Part shown: one piece after another, positions 9,096 to 19,774 of the stretch
Numbering within the stretch: the first letter of the stretch is position 1
Layout of the letters: each line of letters begins with the position of its first letter
Assembly: GCA_964035545.1 (NCBI GenBank)
Contig: OZ037768.1
Coordinates: 13,952,175 to 14,009,674, forward strand
DNA: 57,500 nt
Reading direction: 5' to 3'
Source of the DNA: Bugula neritina
Taxonomy: Eukaryota; Bryozoa; Gymnolaemata; Cheilostomatida; Bugulidae
Translations under genes and position numbers: made by a program
The notes under the pieces: generated by a model
Seen by the model: the letters and a program-made list of their open reading frames with translations, nothing else
The model's database searches: none
What the model was told of the DNA's origin: nothing

Positions 9096-12000
9096 AGGAG
9101 TATGGTGGGACACGCCGTCGTCTGTCCGTACGGACACGACGGAACACTCCACCTGAGTGGCAGGTACCACGCAGGACTAGTAGGCCCGCACAACGGCCGA
9201 GTACCTTCTCCCTGCCACTCGCTAACCGGTTCCACCGGTTACCTCGGGAAGAGGAGCCCGCCACTGAAATGGAGCCAAAAGGCCCAGTGGAGAGTCCCAA
9301 ACCCCGCCGGCACCAACCTCGCCGCCGGAAACCCCGTAAACCACGGGTGAAACCCCCGCCGTCCTGTCAATCCAGGACAGCACATGCGGGGGGGGTGAAA
9401 GTACAACCACATGGAGAGAGCTATTTCCTACCCGGAAAGGTGGCCGGCAACGCCGTCACTTTCCTGCTCGACTCCGGTTGTACTACCAACCTTCTCAGTC
9501 GTAGAGTCTTTGAGGCAATGCCCCGCCGGGACAGGGATAGAGTACAACCGTATACTGGGGAACATGGCACCCTGGCAGACGGGTCATGTATTCCCTTTTA
9601 TGGTATTATCGAGCTCCCTGGGCGTGTCCGAGACCAGGCTGTACAGGAGACCTTTGTCATAGGCCAACTGGAGGAAGATGCTATCCTCGGAATGCCCTTC
9701 TTGAAGCAACACCAGTGCCGAATAGACTTTAGTAAGTCGGTGGTGCTGATGGGCGGGCGAGAACTCGCCTGTGTGGATAAGTTTGGGCGTCCTCTGGTGG
9801 GCGGTGTTCAGGTAGTTCGAAACTGCACCGTGCCCGGACGCTCCAGAGCTACTATTCACTGCCGAGTGAACAGCAACCGGATAGCCAGGCTCGGGGTCGT
9901 TGAAGGCGCGCACGAAAGGATCCAACTCGCCAGTAGTTTAAACCGACTAACTGAGCGAGGGGAGGTCTTAGTGCAGTGTGTCAACCCCTTTACCGAGCCC
10001 ATTCAGCTCCCAGCTGGGTCAATGCTGGGCCGGTTCCATTCCGTCCAGGAAGAGGACGTGGGCCCGTCGCTGGGTGACGCGACGGAGGCACCCCTCGACA
10101 CCCTATTCAGGGACGAGGGGCAGTCCCAACACATCTCCGGGAGTTATACAAAACAGCCAGTGGCGGCTGCGCGAGCAACAAGGAACGCCAAGCCATGGCG
10201 AAGTTGCTACGCGACTACGGTGATGTGTTCAGTAGCGGAGATCATGACGTGGGGCTGACTGGAGTTGTCAGACACGATATACCGCTGACTGCAGGGACAG
10301 TCCCTGTCCGGCAGCCCACACGCAGGCTGGGGCCGGAAAAAGAGAAGGAAGTTAGCCGACAACTACGGGATCTTCTGGACCGGGGACTGATAGAGCCCGC
10401 CCATAGTGCGTAGAGCTCGCCAGTCGTACTGGTCCGGAAGAAAGACGGCAGTTGGCGGTTCTGTGTGGATTACCGCAAACTCAATAGCGTAACCATACAG
10501 GACGCTTACCCTCTATCTCGTATTGACGAGTCATTGGACGCCCTAGCCGGCAGCAAGTACTTCAGTACGTTAGACTTGCTAAGCGGCTATTGGCAAGTTC
10601 CTCTGAGTCCCGACGCCCAGGAGAAAGCGGCGTTTATCACACGGGACGGTTTGTGGAAATGGAAGGTGCTGCCCTTCGGGTTAACCTCCGCCCCAGCCAC
10701 CTTTCAGAGGCTGATGGAACAAGTCCTTAGCGGACTCCATTGGAAAACACTGCTGGTCTACCTCGATGATGTCATCGTAATCTCTCCAGACTTCGAGACA
10801 CATGTCAGTCGTCTGCAGGAGGTTTTCGATAGACTCCGAGGTGCCGGTCTTAAGCTCAAACCTTCCAAGTGCGCTCTATTGCAGCCGGAGGTCAAGTACC
10901 TGGGGCACACGTCGGTCGAAACGGCGTGGCAACGGATCCCGAAAAGGTACGGGCGGTAGAAGACTGGGTCACCCCCCAAGACTTGACCGGACTCCGGGCT
11001 TTCTTGGGGCTGGTAGGGTATTACAGGCAATACATACCGGACTTTGCGGGCATAGCCCAGCCGTTAAACCGGCTCACCGCAAAAGGAGTGACGTGGCAGT
11101 GGACCCCAGTCGAACAAGGAGCGTTCGACCGCCTCAAGGGCTGCCTACTAACGGCGCCCATCTTGGCCTACCCAGACCCCACTCTGGAGTACATCCTCGA
11201 CACGGACGCCAGTGACCACAATGTTGGCGCTGTGCTGTCACAAGTGCAGGAAGGCCGAGAGGTAGTAGTAGCCTACTACAGCAAGTCTCTCTCACCCGCT
11301 GAACGAAATTACTGCATTACCCGCAAGGAGCTGCTGGCAGTAATCAAGTCAGTGAAGCACTTCAGACCATACCTGTACGGCAGGAAGTTCCGGCTGCGTA
11401 CAGATCATGCCTCGCTGATCTGGTTGTGCAAGAGAGCAGAGCCCTCTAGTCAGGTCGCCCGGTGGCTCGAAATCCTAGCTGAATTCTCGTACCGGATCGA
11501 ACATCGACCGGGCAAGAGACACAGCAATGCGGATGGGTTGAGCCGCCGGCCTGACAGAGGTTGCAAACAGTGTCTCAACATCGAGAGGAGGGATGGAGGT
11601 CCCCCGCGATGCGAGTTGGAGACGCTGGCTCACCACGGAGCACCGTTTGACTGGGACCAGGGTCAACTCAGACAAAGAGTTGATGAGTCCCCGGAGGGTG
11701 TACAAAACCTCCGCGCCAACCCTGTACTGGCCGGTAATGTTCGAGAGCTGAAGAAGCTCCAAGAAGAGCTGCCTGGAGTCGTGGCAGACATATACCGGGC
11801 CAAAAAGGAAGGGCGACGACCCAGCGAGGAACGCATACGACAGGGATGCGCCGAGTTCCGGCTATACTGTCAGCGTTGGGACTCGCTGCGGATCGGGCAG
11901 GATGGGTTACTAACCATCTCTCTAGCCGCCAGCGGCAGACACCCGGAGATGAAGAGGGTAGTCTGCCCCACGGCCATCCGCCGCGAGTTGATTTGGGATA

Positions 12001-13649
12001 CTCACAAACAGGCCCACGCAGGGGTCAAGCGAGTGATGTCCAAATTACGACTCCGGTGGTATTGGCCACAAATGGAGCGTGACGTCCGGCTCAGAGTCAA
12101 ACAGTGTGAGATCTGCCAGGCCAGTAAGCATAGCCGCCCCCCTGGTGAAGCAGGACGGCGGAGGCTATATGCTGGTAGGCCCTGGCAAGTAGTCGCTGTA
12201 GACCTGGTCGGACCCATGCCCCTGACCCCCAGAGGCAATAATTGGATCCTAGTACTAACCGACCACTTTACTAGGTGGGCAGATGCTCTGGCTATCCCAG
12301 ATGCATCAGCCCCAACAGTGGCCAGGGCACTAGACCAACATGTATTCTGTTATTTTGGGCTCCCCGAACAGATACACTCTGATCAAGGCGCTCAATTCCA
12401 GTCTCAACTGATGAGCGACCTTTGCCACCTATGGGGAGTAAATCAGAGCAGGACCACCCCCTACCACCCTCAAGGTAACGGGGTGGTGGAGCGCAACAAC
12501 CGGATGCTAGGTGATGCACTCCGGAGTCAAGAGGAATGGGATACGGTGTTGCCGCAAGTCATGCGTGCATACCGTAGCACCCCACACACCAGTACTGGTG
12601 AGACCCCAAACCTCTTGATGCTCGGGAGAGAGACTCGTGTCCCTGACCATCTCACCTATCACGTTCCAGAGCAAGACAACTCGGTTCACGAGTATGCCAG
12701 TGAACTAGTGGAACGGATGAAGGCCGCACACGATATACTGCGCGAACGGCAGTGGAAGGTGCGGCACGAAGATTCCAATGAACCACCTCTCTATCAAACG
12801 GGAGATAAGGTGTGGATGGTCAATTACCGTAGGCGTCGCGGACAGGCTGATAAACTGAAGCCTAAGTTCGTAGGAGCCTACGTGGTCGTCGAGGCTATGC
12901 CCAATCATACGTACAAGATTGAGCGCTCAGGACAGGTGTCTATCCAGAATGAGTCTCGCTTGAAACCGTATTGGGCTAGCCCCGACGGAGTGGGAGAAGC
13001 CCCCCCGTTGTTAGAGCCCAGGAGGCAGACAACAACGCGCGGGCGACGGCGGCATGGACCTGAATACGAAGTGGTCATACCGCGGGAAGAAAACTTGGTG
13101 AGAGAGGAGCGGCAGCTTTTGTCAACAGAAGCGTGTCCGCCACCGCCAAGTCTAATTCCATCACTTCCAGAAACCGAGCCGGTTCCGGAAGTGCAAACCC
13201 CCACGGAGGGAGGGGCTCCATCCGGAGAACAAGAAGAAGTGACCGCTAACGGTGAAGTAGAGATGCCATTAGAGGCCCCTACTAACGAACCGGCGAGTGT
13301 GTCACCCCCCCTAGAGCGGGGGCAGCGTACGAGGAAACCCCCACCATATTTAAAAGACTTCGTATGTGACTGCATTAGAAGCGGCGCACATGAAAGTCTA
13401 AGGGAAAACCGTACGATAAAATGTTGGAGTTGTGAACCCCACGCAAATATCAACTTTTGCGAGGGCGGAATAGTGGGAGGAATTAATGCGCGTAAAGCAA
13501 ATAGTTCCGACCTCGTGCCTCAGAAACGATGCTCAGCCTTTTCTTATGCTGACATCGCCAAAGGCAGACGTATCTCACAACCAGCTCCAATCTTACCAAG
13601 AACGTTGAGTATGGACATTAATACCGAGTTCCCAGGTAAGCCAGTATAA
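9044..13649 (+). pseudogene. pol: Pro-Pol of copy 2: protease, RT, RNase H, integrase, GPY/F, proline-rich tail
   Basis: Frame 2 from 9044 carries an aspartic protease (LLDSGCTTNLL near 9463-9495). A frameshift near 10085 leads into the RT frame, which has a TAG at 10411-10413 where copy 1 has TGG (Trp). RT shows YLDD at 10759-10770. A one-base indel near 10905-10920 moves to the frame that is open from 10869 to the TAA at 13647. That 926-codon stretch holds RNase H (DTDAS near 11200; TDHAS near 11401), integrase zinc region (HKQAHAG...CEIC, about 12003-12116), catalytic Asp in VDLVGP, Asp in HSDQGAQF and Glu in VVERNN, a GPY/F module (about 12810-12975), then a Pro/Glu-rich tail of ~220 residues. 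Integrase and RNase H look intact; RT does not. Confidence 0.9.
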
Positions 13650-13946
13650 GTCTTGTATTCCTATTCATGGAAACGGGCTCGATGCCAGTAAATTCTGAAC
13701 TAATTCAGCAGAGTGAATCAGAATTACTGGGAACCACGTTTCATGTGAATGACGATGAAGACACTGTAATGGCCGACGGTCTGTTAGACCTGGAGCTAGA
13801 CACTGTTCTTGGTCAGTCCACACATGATTCATCGGTTCCTCGAGTGCATTCCAAAAGCTGTGACTCTCAGGCTAGCAACAGTCGACAGTCACTAGAATTA
13901 CGTTGTAAAGATCCACCGCGATCTAACAATAATTCTACTTTTGTAG
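13636..13946 (+). other. Predicted intron joining pol tail to zinc-finger exon, copy 2
   Basis: The donor CCCAG^GTAAGC at 13635/13636 lies after the first base of a pol codon, 14 bases before the pol stop. The acceptor TTCTACTTTTGTAG ends at 13946. After joining, the next codon starts at 13949, which is the frame of the zinc-finger ORF. Donor position, acceptor position and phase all match copy 1 (5182-5457), and the sequence right after the acceptor is similar (ACACTCG). In this copy the intron also happens to be open in the zinc-finger frame from an ATG at 13667. Confidence 0.6.
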
Positions 13947-14740
13947 ACACACTCGCGCCCATCTCTCCGGGCATGCCTTCTCTAGAGATGGCGTGGGACC
14001 CAGAGCCGGCCCCAACAACTTCTACAACCAGGCAACTGCCACCCTAGTTGGAAGCAACCTCCAACTGGATTACCCCTGCCACAGAGAGAGAGATTAGGAC
14101 TCATCAAGGAGGTGAGAGTAATCGCGAATGCAACCTCTGCCAGCAGCGATTTACAACCCACCGCAGACTGAAAGTACACTTGCCGCAACATTACATCACC
14201 ACTTTCTGCCCTTGCGGAGAATATAGCTACAATCGTGATTACCTACTGCGTCACCAACGTACTATGCAGTGTTATCAAGGACACGTCTATGAAGTAGACG
14301 AATCATCCTATCCTGCCTTTCTCAACGCCATCAAACCACTCATCACTGACCCAGCTCGGCTATCTCGCCTGGAGCAAGGCTTCCCTTCCCCGCGACCCAT
14401 CATCTCTGGAGCCGCAGATAAACCTATACAGTCTACTAACTCTCCACCTCACAGTCCTCTACGCATACCGCATACCTTTCCTCGTGTCGTACTACAGAGG
14501 GTAGACACGAATGCGTATACACTCCCTCCTCCCCTTCCATCCTCAGAGCGGAAAAGACACAGACAGCCGACTTCCTCTCGCTCGTCCCCCTGGGCCCGCA
14601 ACCTACGTGAAGTAGAAGCTAGGGCACACGACTTGGAGCAAGAAGTGTACAGACTGGCCCCGCGGGTGCAGGCTGCATCCAGTGAACTCAAATATTTACA
14701 GGAGTCTAATAAACGCATGAAGCGTGCGGCCCGCAGTTAA
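13667..14740 (+). pseudogene. ORF3 of copy 2: zinc fingers plus basic coiled coil, one in-frame TAG
   Basis: Open from ATG 13667 to a TAG at 14045-14047, then in the same frame to the TAA at 14738-14740. After the TAG come a canonical C-x2-C-x12-H-x3-H finger (from CNLC, about 14129-14190) and a second C-x-C-x12-H-x5-C finger (from CPC, about 14207-14272). Next are a Ser/Pro-rich stretch and a C-terminal predicted coiled coil ending in Lys/Arg. The region from about 14073 on aligns with copy 1, so it belongs to the element and is not a captured random ORF. Role unknown: nucleic-acid binding, target-site choice or nuclear import are guesses. Not an envelope gene. Confidence 0.75.
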
Positions 14741-15006
14741 CTTGAGTCTATCCATACTACTCTTCCCCTACCTCTCTGTGGCATTCCCTACCGTTATGGT
14801 GGCACGTACTCTACATGTAGATAGGACCTTCTCTTACTTATTACATATTGTGCACGTTTTATATATACCTGTATATTTTATCGGTTGTTTGTTTTTTTGT
14901 ATATACTGTTATACTGTTCTCTCCCCCCCCCCCACAACGAAGTATACGTTTTTTTTATGTGAATTTTATTTTTATCAGAAAGAGAGCTTTCTGCTGGAGG
15001 GGGCAG
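14741..15006 (+). other. 3' untranslated region and polypurine tract of copy 2
   Basis: T/C-rich stretch without a supported gene, including runs of C at about 14924-14933 and of T at about 14951. It ends with GGAGGGGGCAG directly before the LTR, a plausible plus-strand primer (polypurine tract). Confidence 0.65.
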
Positions 15007-15152
15007 TGTGGTGGCTCGTGGAGCTACCAGCAACACAATACGCAAGGTTGCGTATTGACCCGGAACAATGTATTAGCCAATTAGCTAGGCTGTTTTATGA
15101 GTAATAGTAGCAGCTTCGCGCTACTAGCTCAGTTGAGGATAGTGCTGTAAAT
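15007..15152 (+). repeat. 3' LTR of copy 2, left part
   Basis: First 146 bp of the LTR, ending in AT at 15151-15152, where the DNA transposon inserted. 146 + 160 bp gives 306 bp, exactly the 5' LTR length. Confidence 0.95.
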
Positions 15153-16233
15153 AGACCATGTAAAACTCAGCCAATCAGCGAAGTGTACCAGGTCAATGTC
15201 TTACCATTATAACTGATATAAAATTCTGCAAGTTCAATTGCAAAATGCATGCTTCTAAAAGCTTGTTGTGCAACTTTTTTTTCATGCATTATTTAATTTC
15301 ATATCTTAAATTGATGGCTCTTGAAATGAATTTTTAAAATGTCTAGATTAAGTGTTTATAAAATGCAATTAAAAATTTCATGTCTAGAAAAATGACCTGG
15401 TACACTTTTGCAACTTAAGGCCAATTATTACATAACTGCCAGCTTAGTAGTTATTTGTTGTTGCAGCTTGAATGGGTTATTGTTTAGCATTGGAAGCTTG
15501 CAGTAAACATCTGTGAATTTGGTACATGACTTTGATTGGCTGGTTTTTGAATTGCCCTTTAGTATATGCATCTGGATGGCTTGACTTAGTGTAGACTCCG
15601 CCTACATCTAGCTAATTTACAGTAGCCAATCCACAGTAGTATTACAAAATTTCTGTTAAACAAATGAAATATTCTGGTCATTTGTCTTGTATTTTACAAT
15701 AGTAAATATTCTATTCAACTAGAATTTTATTGTATGTGAGCCATGCATGGGAACTACTAAGAGGTTAAATCAACCACCCATGCTAGTAATATTGTAGCTC
15801 GCAGTAATAGCAAGTCCACACCATATAAATATACACATAAGCTATTATGTGCAGCTTATGAATGCTGAAATGACCCCATTTCATACCTTCAATTTGAAAA
15901 AAATTGTATTACATATTCTGCCACTTCTGCACCAGGAACTTGTTTTCCTTTTAAATTTTGAAAATAGTGGTCAGTTTCTGCAGCAGTCAACATCCACAAT
16001 AAACAACGTAAGCTTTCAAATAAACTATAAATATATGAAATATTAGTGTGGAAACAATGTAATTTATTCATTGCTATGATGAAAAATTATAAGAATATTA
16101 TATAAAAGCTAGATATAGATTTCTAGTAAAATGGCACAGGTAAAAATAACACATTTTTACTTCAAATTCTAAATTTCATCAGTCACCAATGGTGGCTGTA
16201 GATTACAGAGAGCACAGCAAACTATCATAATCT
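15153..16233 (+). repeat. Left terminal inverted repeat of the nested transposon
   Basis: About 1081 bp, matching the reverse complement of 18247-19331. It contains the last codons of the transposase (stop at 16203-16205) and a 14-bp motif AGTGTACCAGGTCA at 15182-15195, repeated in reverse at 15393-15406. A 60-codon frame at 15889-16071 is mirrored exactly at 18413-18595; this follows from the repeat and I do not call it a gene. Confidence 0.9.
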
Positions 16234-18165
16234 TGTCTATCTAATAGAGGTGCCAACACCAAGTTCACACCTCCAGGACCATTTAAAATATTGAACTCCT
16301 TTATTCTTTTGATTGCTCTTTTGACATGGATTCGAAGGTTAACAATCAACTTTGTTTGCAGTAACTGCATTTTAGTCATTTGCAAATGGCCTCTTTTCCC
16401 AGGTGGTATGGCCAACTTGGCTCCAGCGCCTATAAGTTCTTTTTCAATAAGAAAGCCTCTATCTGCCATAACCACATCACCTGGGTTTATGAAGTCTAAG
16501 AACCCAGAGTCATTCACTACACACTTGTCTTAGGCTCTACCTCCCATTCCATGCGAAATAAAGCAAATAGTGCCCTTGGGTGTAATTGCAACCAAATAAT
16601 TGATGGTGTTGGTCTTTTTATACTCACTCCATGTTAAAGATTGAGCCAGCTTTGATTGAGGCTTACAAATTAATATTTCTGTGCAGTCTATAATGCACCT
16701 AATGTTAGCATATTGGCTTTGAAAGCTCAGAGGAATGTTCAGCTTCTCTCTTGTTGGAAAAACTATTAGATTGTTTAGTTCTCCTGCTAAAATATCTAAT
16801 GTGTCTTTGAAGGTTTTGCTTGCTAGCAATTTAGAGATATAAAAAAGGCCAGCAAGCATTTGAAACTGTAAATCTTGACGCAGCTTCATCAAAGCCAATA
16901 AAAGTTTATCTTGTCCTGTTAACTTTTTTTTCTGAAAGTGAGAACTTTCATCTTCGGACATATAAATCTAAATATAGTAAACAAAGAATGAAAATTAAAT
17001 TATGATTCAAATTATAATGTATGTGCTAAATAAATTTTGTGCTTAGTTTGTATTCATTCAGCAGTTTTTACCCTTTGGTAAGTAGCTTCAGTTATATTTT
17101 GCAAGAACTATGAAGTTCAAGAACTGCTAGTTGAAGGCTTGACCCAATATATCACCATCCAAACAGAATGTAATGTGTGTCAACATGTGTTACATAATAC
17201 TGTAACAGTACATAATAAGCTAGTTGTATGAATACATCCTTTGAATGAAGTCATGAGTTTAAACAAATACGATTGACAAACAATTATTACTTCATTTTAT
17301 AATTATACTATAACTAATTCAAACCCATATTATTTCTAGAATAGCATTTAATAATGTTTGTGAATAAGTGAAACTAGTAACAAGTGTAAACCATTTCAGT
17401 TTTAAACACTGAGTTAGTTTCAGCTAAAAATTAGATTAGGAGGCCACTTTTGATAAGCTTTAAAATAGCCAAGGAAAATTTAAGTCAAAACAATTTACTT
17501 TTCCTGGAGAAAGTGAGTCAATTTGTCCACAAATAAAAGACTGCTGCTTGTTTAAATAAAACCCTAAACTAAATAAATCAAAGCATGCAGATGACCACTG
17601 TGGTATTTATGAATATCTTACATAAAACAACATCCTTAATAAGAAATGTATGAATGATACACTCATACTGCAACAAATTTAAGTAAAATGACAGTTTTAC
17701 TACACATCAAATTTAATTAATGTACAAATTTTAGCATAGTGAGACTTGCATTGTTTATTTGTAATAAACCATAGTCTATCTTTGCAATAAGAAAATCATA
17801 ATTTTTACCTTGCTAAAAAATAGGATAGAGAACGTGTAGGAATTCCAGTATAGAATTTAGTTCGCTCATCTGTAGTGGTGAAAGTTTTAAAAACTTTTAC
17901 TTTTTCAATAGTTGCTTTTTGTTTAAACGTGGAACTTTTTGAGCCTTTTCTTCCAACTTTTGATTTTCGTCTATCAATAGAATGTGCAGATCTTTTTTTC
18001 TGAGTAGTTGATGATTCTGGTAACTCAGTTACTTCTGATGAAGTCTGACTATGAGGATGGCTGTCAGATGAGTTCTGTTGCTCTATATCAGCTGACTCTG
18101 TTGAAGACGTTTTCTGTTCGCTTCTTTCACATGTTTCATTAAAACCACTGTTTTTTTGTGCTTCT
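16203..18165 (-). pseudogene. DDE transposase (DDE_Tnp_4 type), two exons visible, inactivated
   Basis: Upstream exon at about 17818-18165 encodes a Ser/Thr/Lys-rich region ending TDERTKFYTGIPTRSL, typical of the stretch before the helix-turn-helix. An intron of about 850 bp follows (donor near 17817, acceptor near 16970). The second exon, about 16969-16203, carries the HTH-like part and catalytic blocks: RCIIDCTEI (Asp 1), GDVVMADRGF (Asp 2) and RIHVKRAIKRIK. In relatives the last block reads RIHVERA, so the catalytic Glu appears to be Lys. A TAA at 16530-16532 also interrupts the conserved GGR-SDK block. No N-terminal start exon was identified. Mobilisation would need a transposase from elsewhere. 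Confidence 0.85.
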
Positions 18166-18246
18166 TACATTATATGCTTTAGTGCATTGGTAACCCAAAT
18201 GAAGGGTTGGGGTTGGATTTTGCTCAGTGGGCTGACCATCCTTATG

Positions 18247-19331
18247 ATTATGATTATGATAGTCTGCTGTGCTCTCTGTAATCTACAGCCACCATTGGTG
18301 ACTGATGAAATTTAGAATTTGAAGTAAAAATGTGTTATTTTTACCTGTGCCATTTTACTAGAAATCTATATCTAGCTTTTATATAATATTCTTATAATTT
18401 TTCATCATAGCAATGAATAAATTACATTGTTTCCACACTAATATTTCATATATTTATAGTTTATTTGAAAGCTTACGTTGTTTATTGTGGATGTTGACTG
18501 CTGCAGAAACTGACCACTATTTTCAAAATTTAAAAGGAAAACAAGTTCCTGGTGCAGAAGTGGCAGAATATGTAATACAATTTTTTTCAAATTGAAGGTA
18601 TGAAATGGGGTCATTTCAGCATTCATAAGCTGCACATAATAGCTTATGTGTATATTTATATGGTGTGGACTTGCTATTACTGCGAGCTACAATATTACTA
18701 GCATGGGTGGTTGATTTAACCTCTTAGTAGTTCCCATGCATGGCTCACATACAATAAAATTCTAGTTGAATAGAATATTTACTATTGTAAAATACAAGAC
18801 AAATGACCAGAATATTTCATTTGTTTAACAGAAATTTTGTAATACTACTGTGGATTGGCTACTGTAAATTAGCTAGATGTAGGCGGAGTCTACACTAAGT
18901 CAAGCCATCCAGATGCATATACTAAAGGGCAATTCAAAAACCAGCCAATCAAAGTCATGTACCAAATTCACAGATGTTTACTGCAAGCTTCCAATGCTAA
19001 ACAATAACCCATTCAAGCTGCAACAACAAATAACTACTAAGCTGGCAGTTATGTAATAATTGGCCTTAAGTTGCAAAAGTGTACCAGGTCATTTTTCTAG
19101 ACATGAAATTTTTAATTGCATTTTATAAACACTTAATCTAGACATTTTAAAAGATCATTTCAAGAGTCATCAATTTAAGATATGAAATTAAATAATGCAT
19201 GAAAAAAAAGTTGCACAACTAGCTTTTAGAAGCATGCATTTTGCAATTGAACTTGCAGAATTTTATATCAGTTACAATGGTAAGACGTTGACCTGGTACA
19301 CTTCGCTGATTGGCTGAGTTTTACATGGTCT
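18247..19331 (-). repeat. Right terminal inverted repeat of the nested transposon
   Basis: Mirror of 15153-16233. It carries the 14-bp motif at 19078-19091 and, reversed, at 19289-19302. Confidence 0.9.
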
Positions 19332-19333
19332 AT

Positions 19334-19493
19334 TAAATAGACGTGCGTATCATTACTGTTGTACATTAGATTTTATTATGTATTCTTGTATTAAAATATA
19401 ACGATATCTACTCGACTTAACCCGGTGAAGTTTCTCTAGTGATAAATAGACTCTCTTGGAGGCACATCGACCATAAAACTGAAAATTACAACA
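19334..19493 (+). repeat. 3' LTR of copy 2, right part
   Basis: Last 160 bp of the LTR, ending TTACAACA; followed by the GTAT target duplication at 19494-19497. Confidence 0.95.
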
Positions 19494-19774
19494 GTATTAT
19501 AATTATTAATTATGATTATAATGTTAATTATTAATTGAAGTTGAACTATTACTGTTACTATTAGCATTACTTTTAGATTTAGTATTAGTATGACTGTAGC
19601 TGTAATTCATTAGTGTATAACTAATATTCATATTCATATTGTGAGTTTACCATTATCATTGTGATCAACTATTACTACAACTACTACTAGTATTAGTATT
19701 ACTGTAAGTATAACTAATAAACTATAACTGTAACTATGAATTATAAAATATAAATATAACTCTAAGTATAAGTA
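19494..19774. repeat. ATT/TAG-rich low-complexity stretch
   Basis: Imperfect TTATTA, TAGTAT and TACTAC repeats continuing the target repeat seen at 7808-7889. No gene seen. Confidence 0.7.

Larger units (their letters stand above)
15153..19331 (-). mobile_element. DDE transposon with ~1.08 kb terminal inverted repeats, ISL2EU/IS5-like
   Basis: Starts AGACCATGTAAAACTCAGCC and ends with its reverse complement at 19331. The dinucleotide AT (15151-15152 and 19332-19333) is duplicated, and removing the element restores the LTR exactly. The inverted arms run to about 16233 and from about 18247, nearly identical, with most mismatches in the outer 250 bp. The interior encodes a minus-strand DDE_Tnp_4-type transposase. 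An AT duplication plus an IS5-like DDE transposase fits the eukaryotic ISL2EU group as I know it; no YqaJ nuclease gene is visible. Confidence 0.85.
7890..19493 (+). mobile_element. Ty3/gypsy LTR retrotransposon, copy 2, with a nested DNA transposon in its 3' LTR
   Basis: Complete outline: 306-bp 5' LTR, tRNA-Leu primer site, gag, pro-pol, intron, zinc-finger exon, purine tract, 306-bp 3' LTR. The 3' LTR is interrupted by 15153-19331. Subtracting the nested element leaves about 7.4 kb. LTRs differ at only two positions that I can see (A/G near 8105 versus 19403; T/A near 8162 versus 19460), suggesting recent insertion. Even so, pol has a nonsense codon and two frameshifts, and gag lacks its zinc knuckle. 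Confidence 0.95.

Noticed and set aside
14724-15104. Hydrophobic ORF before the copy 2 3' LTR as an env gene
   Set aside because: It spans a T-rich untranslated stretch and runs into the LTR; no furin site, ectodomain or Cys pattern. A similar frame in copy 1 (6290-6538) follows from shared nucleotide sequence near the purine tract.
15849-16071. 60- and 65-codon ORFs repeated exactly at 18413-18635
   Set aside because: Identity follows from the inverted repeat arms; no start context, homology or codon signal supports a gene.
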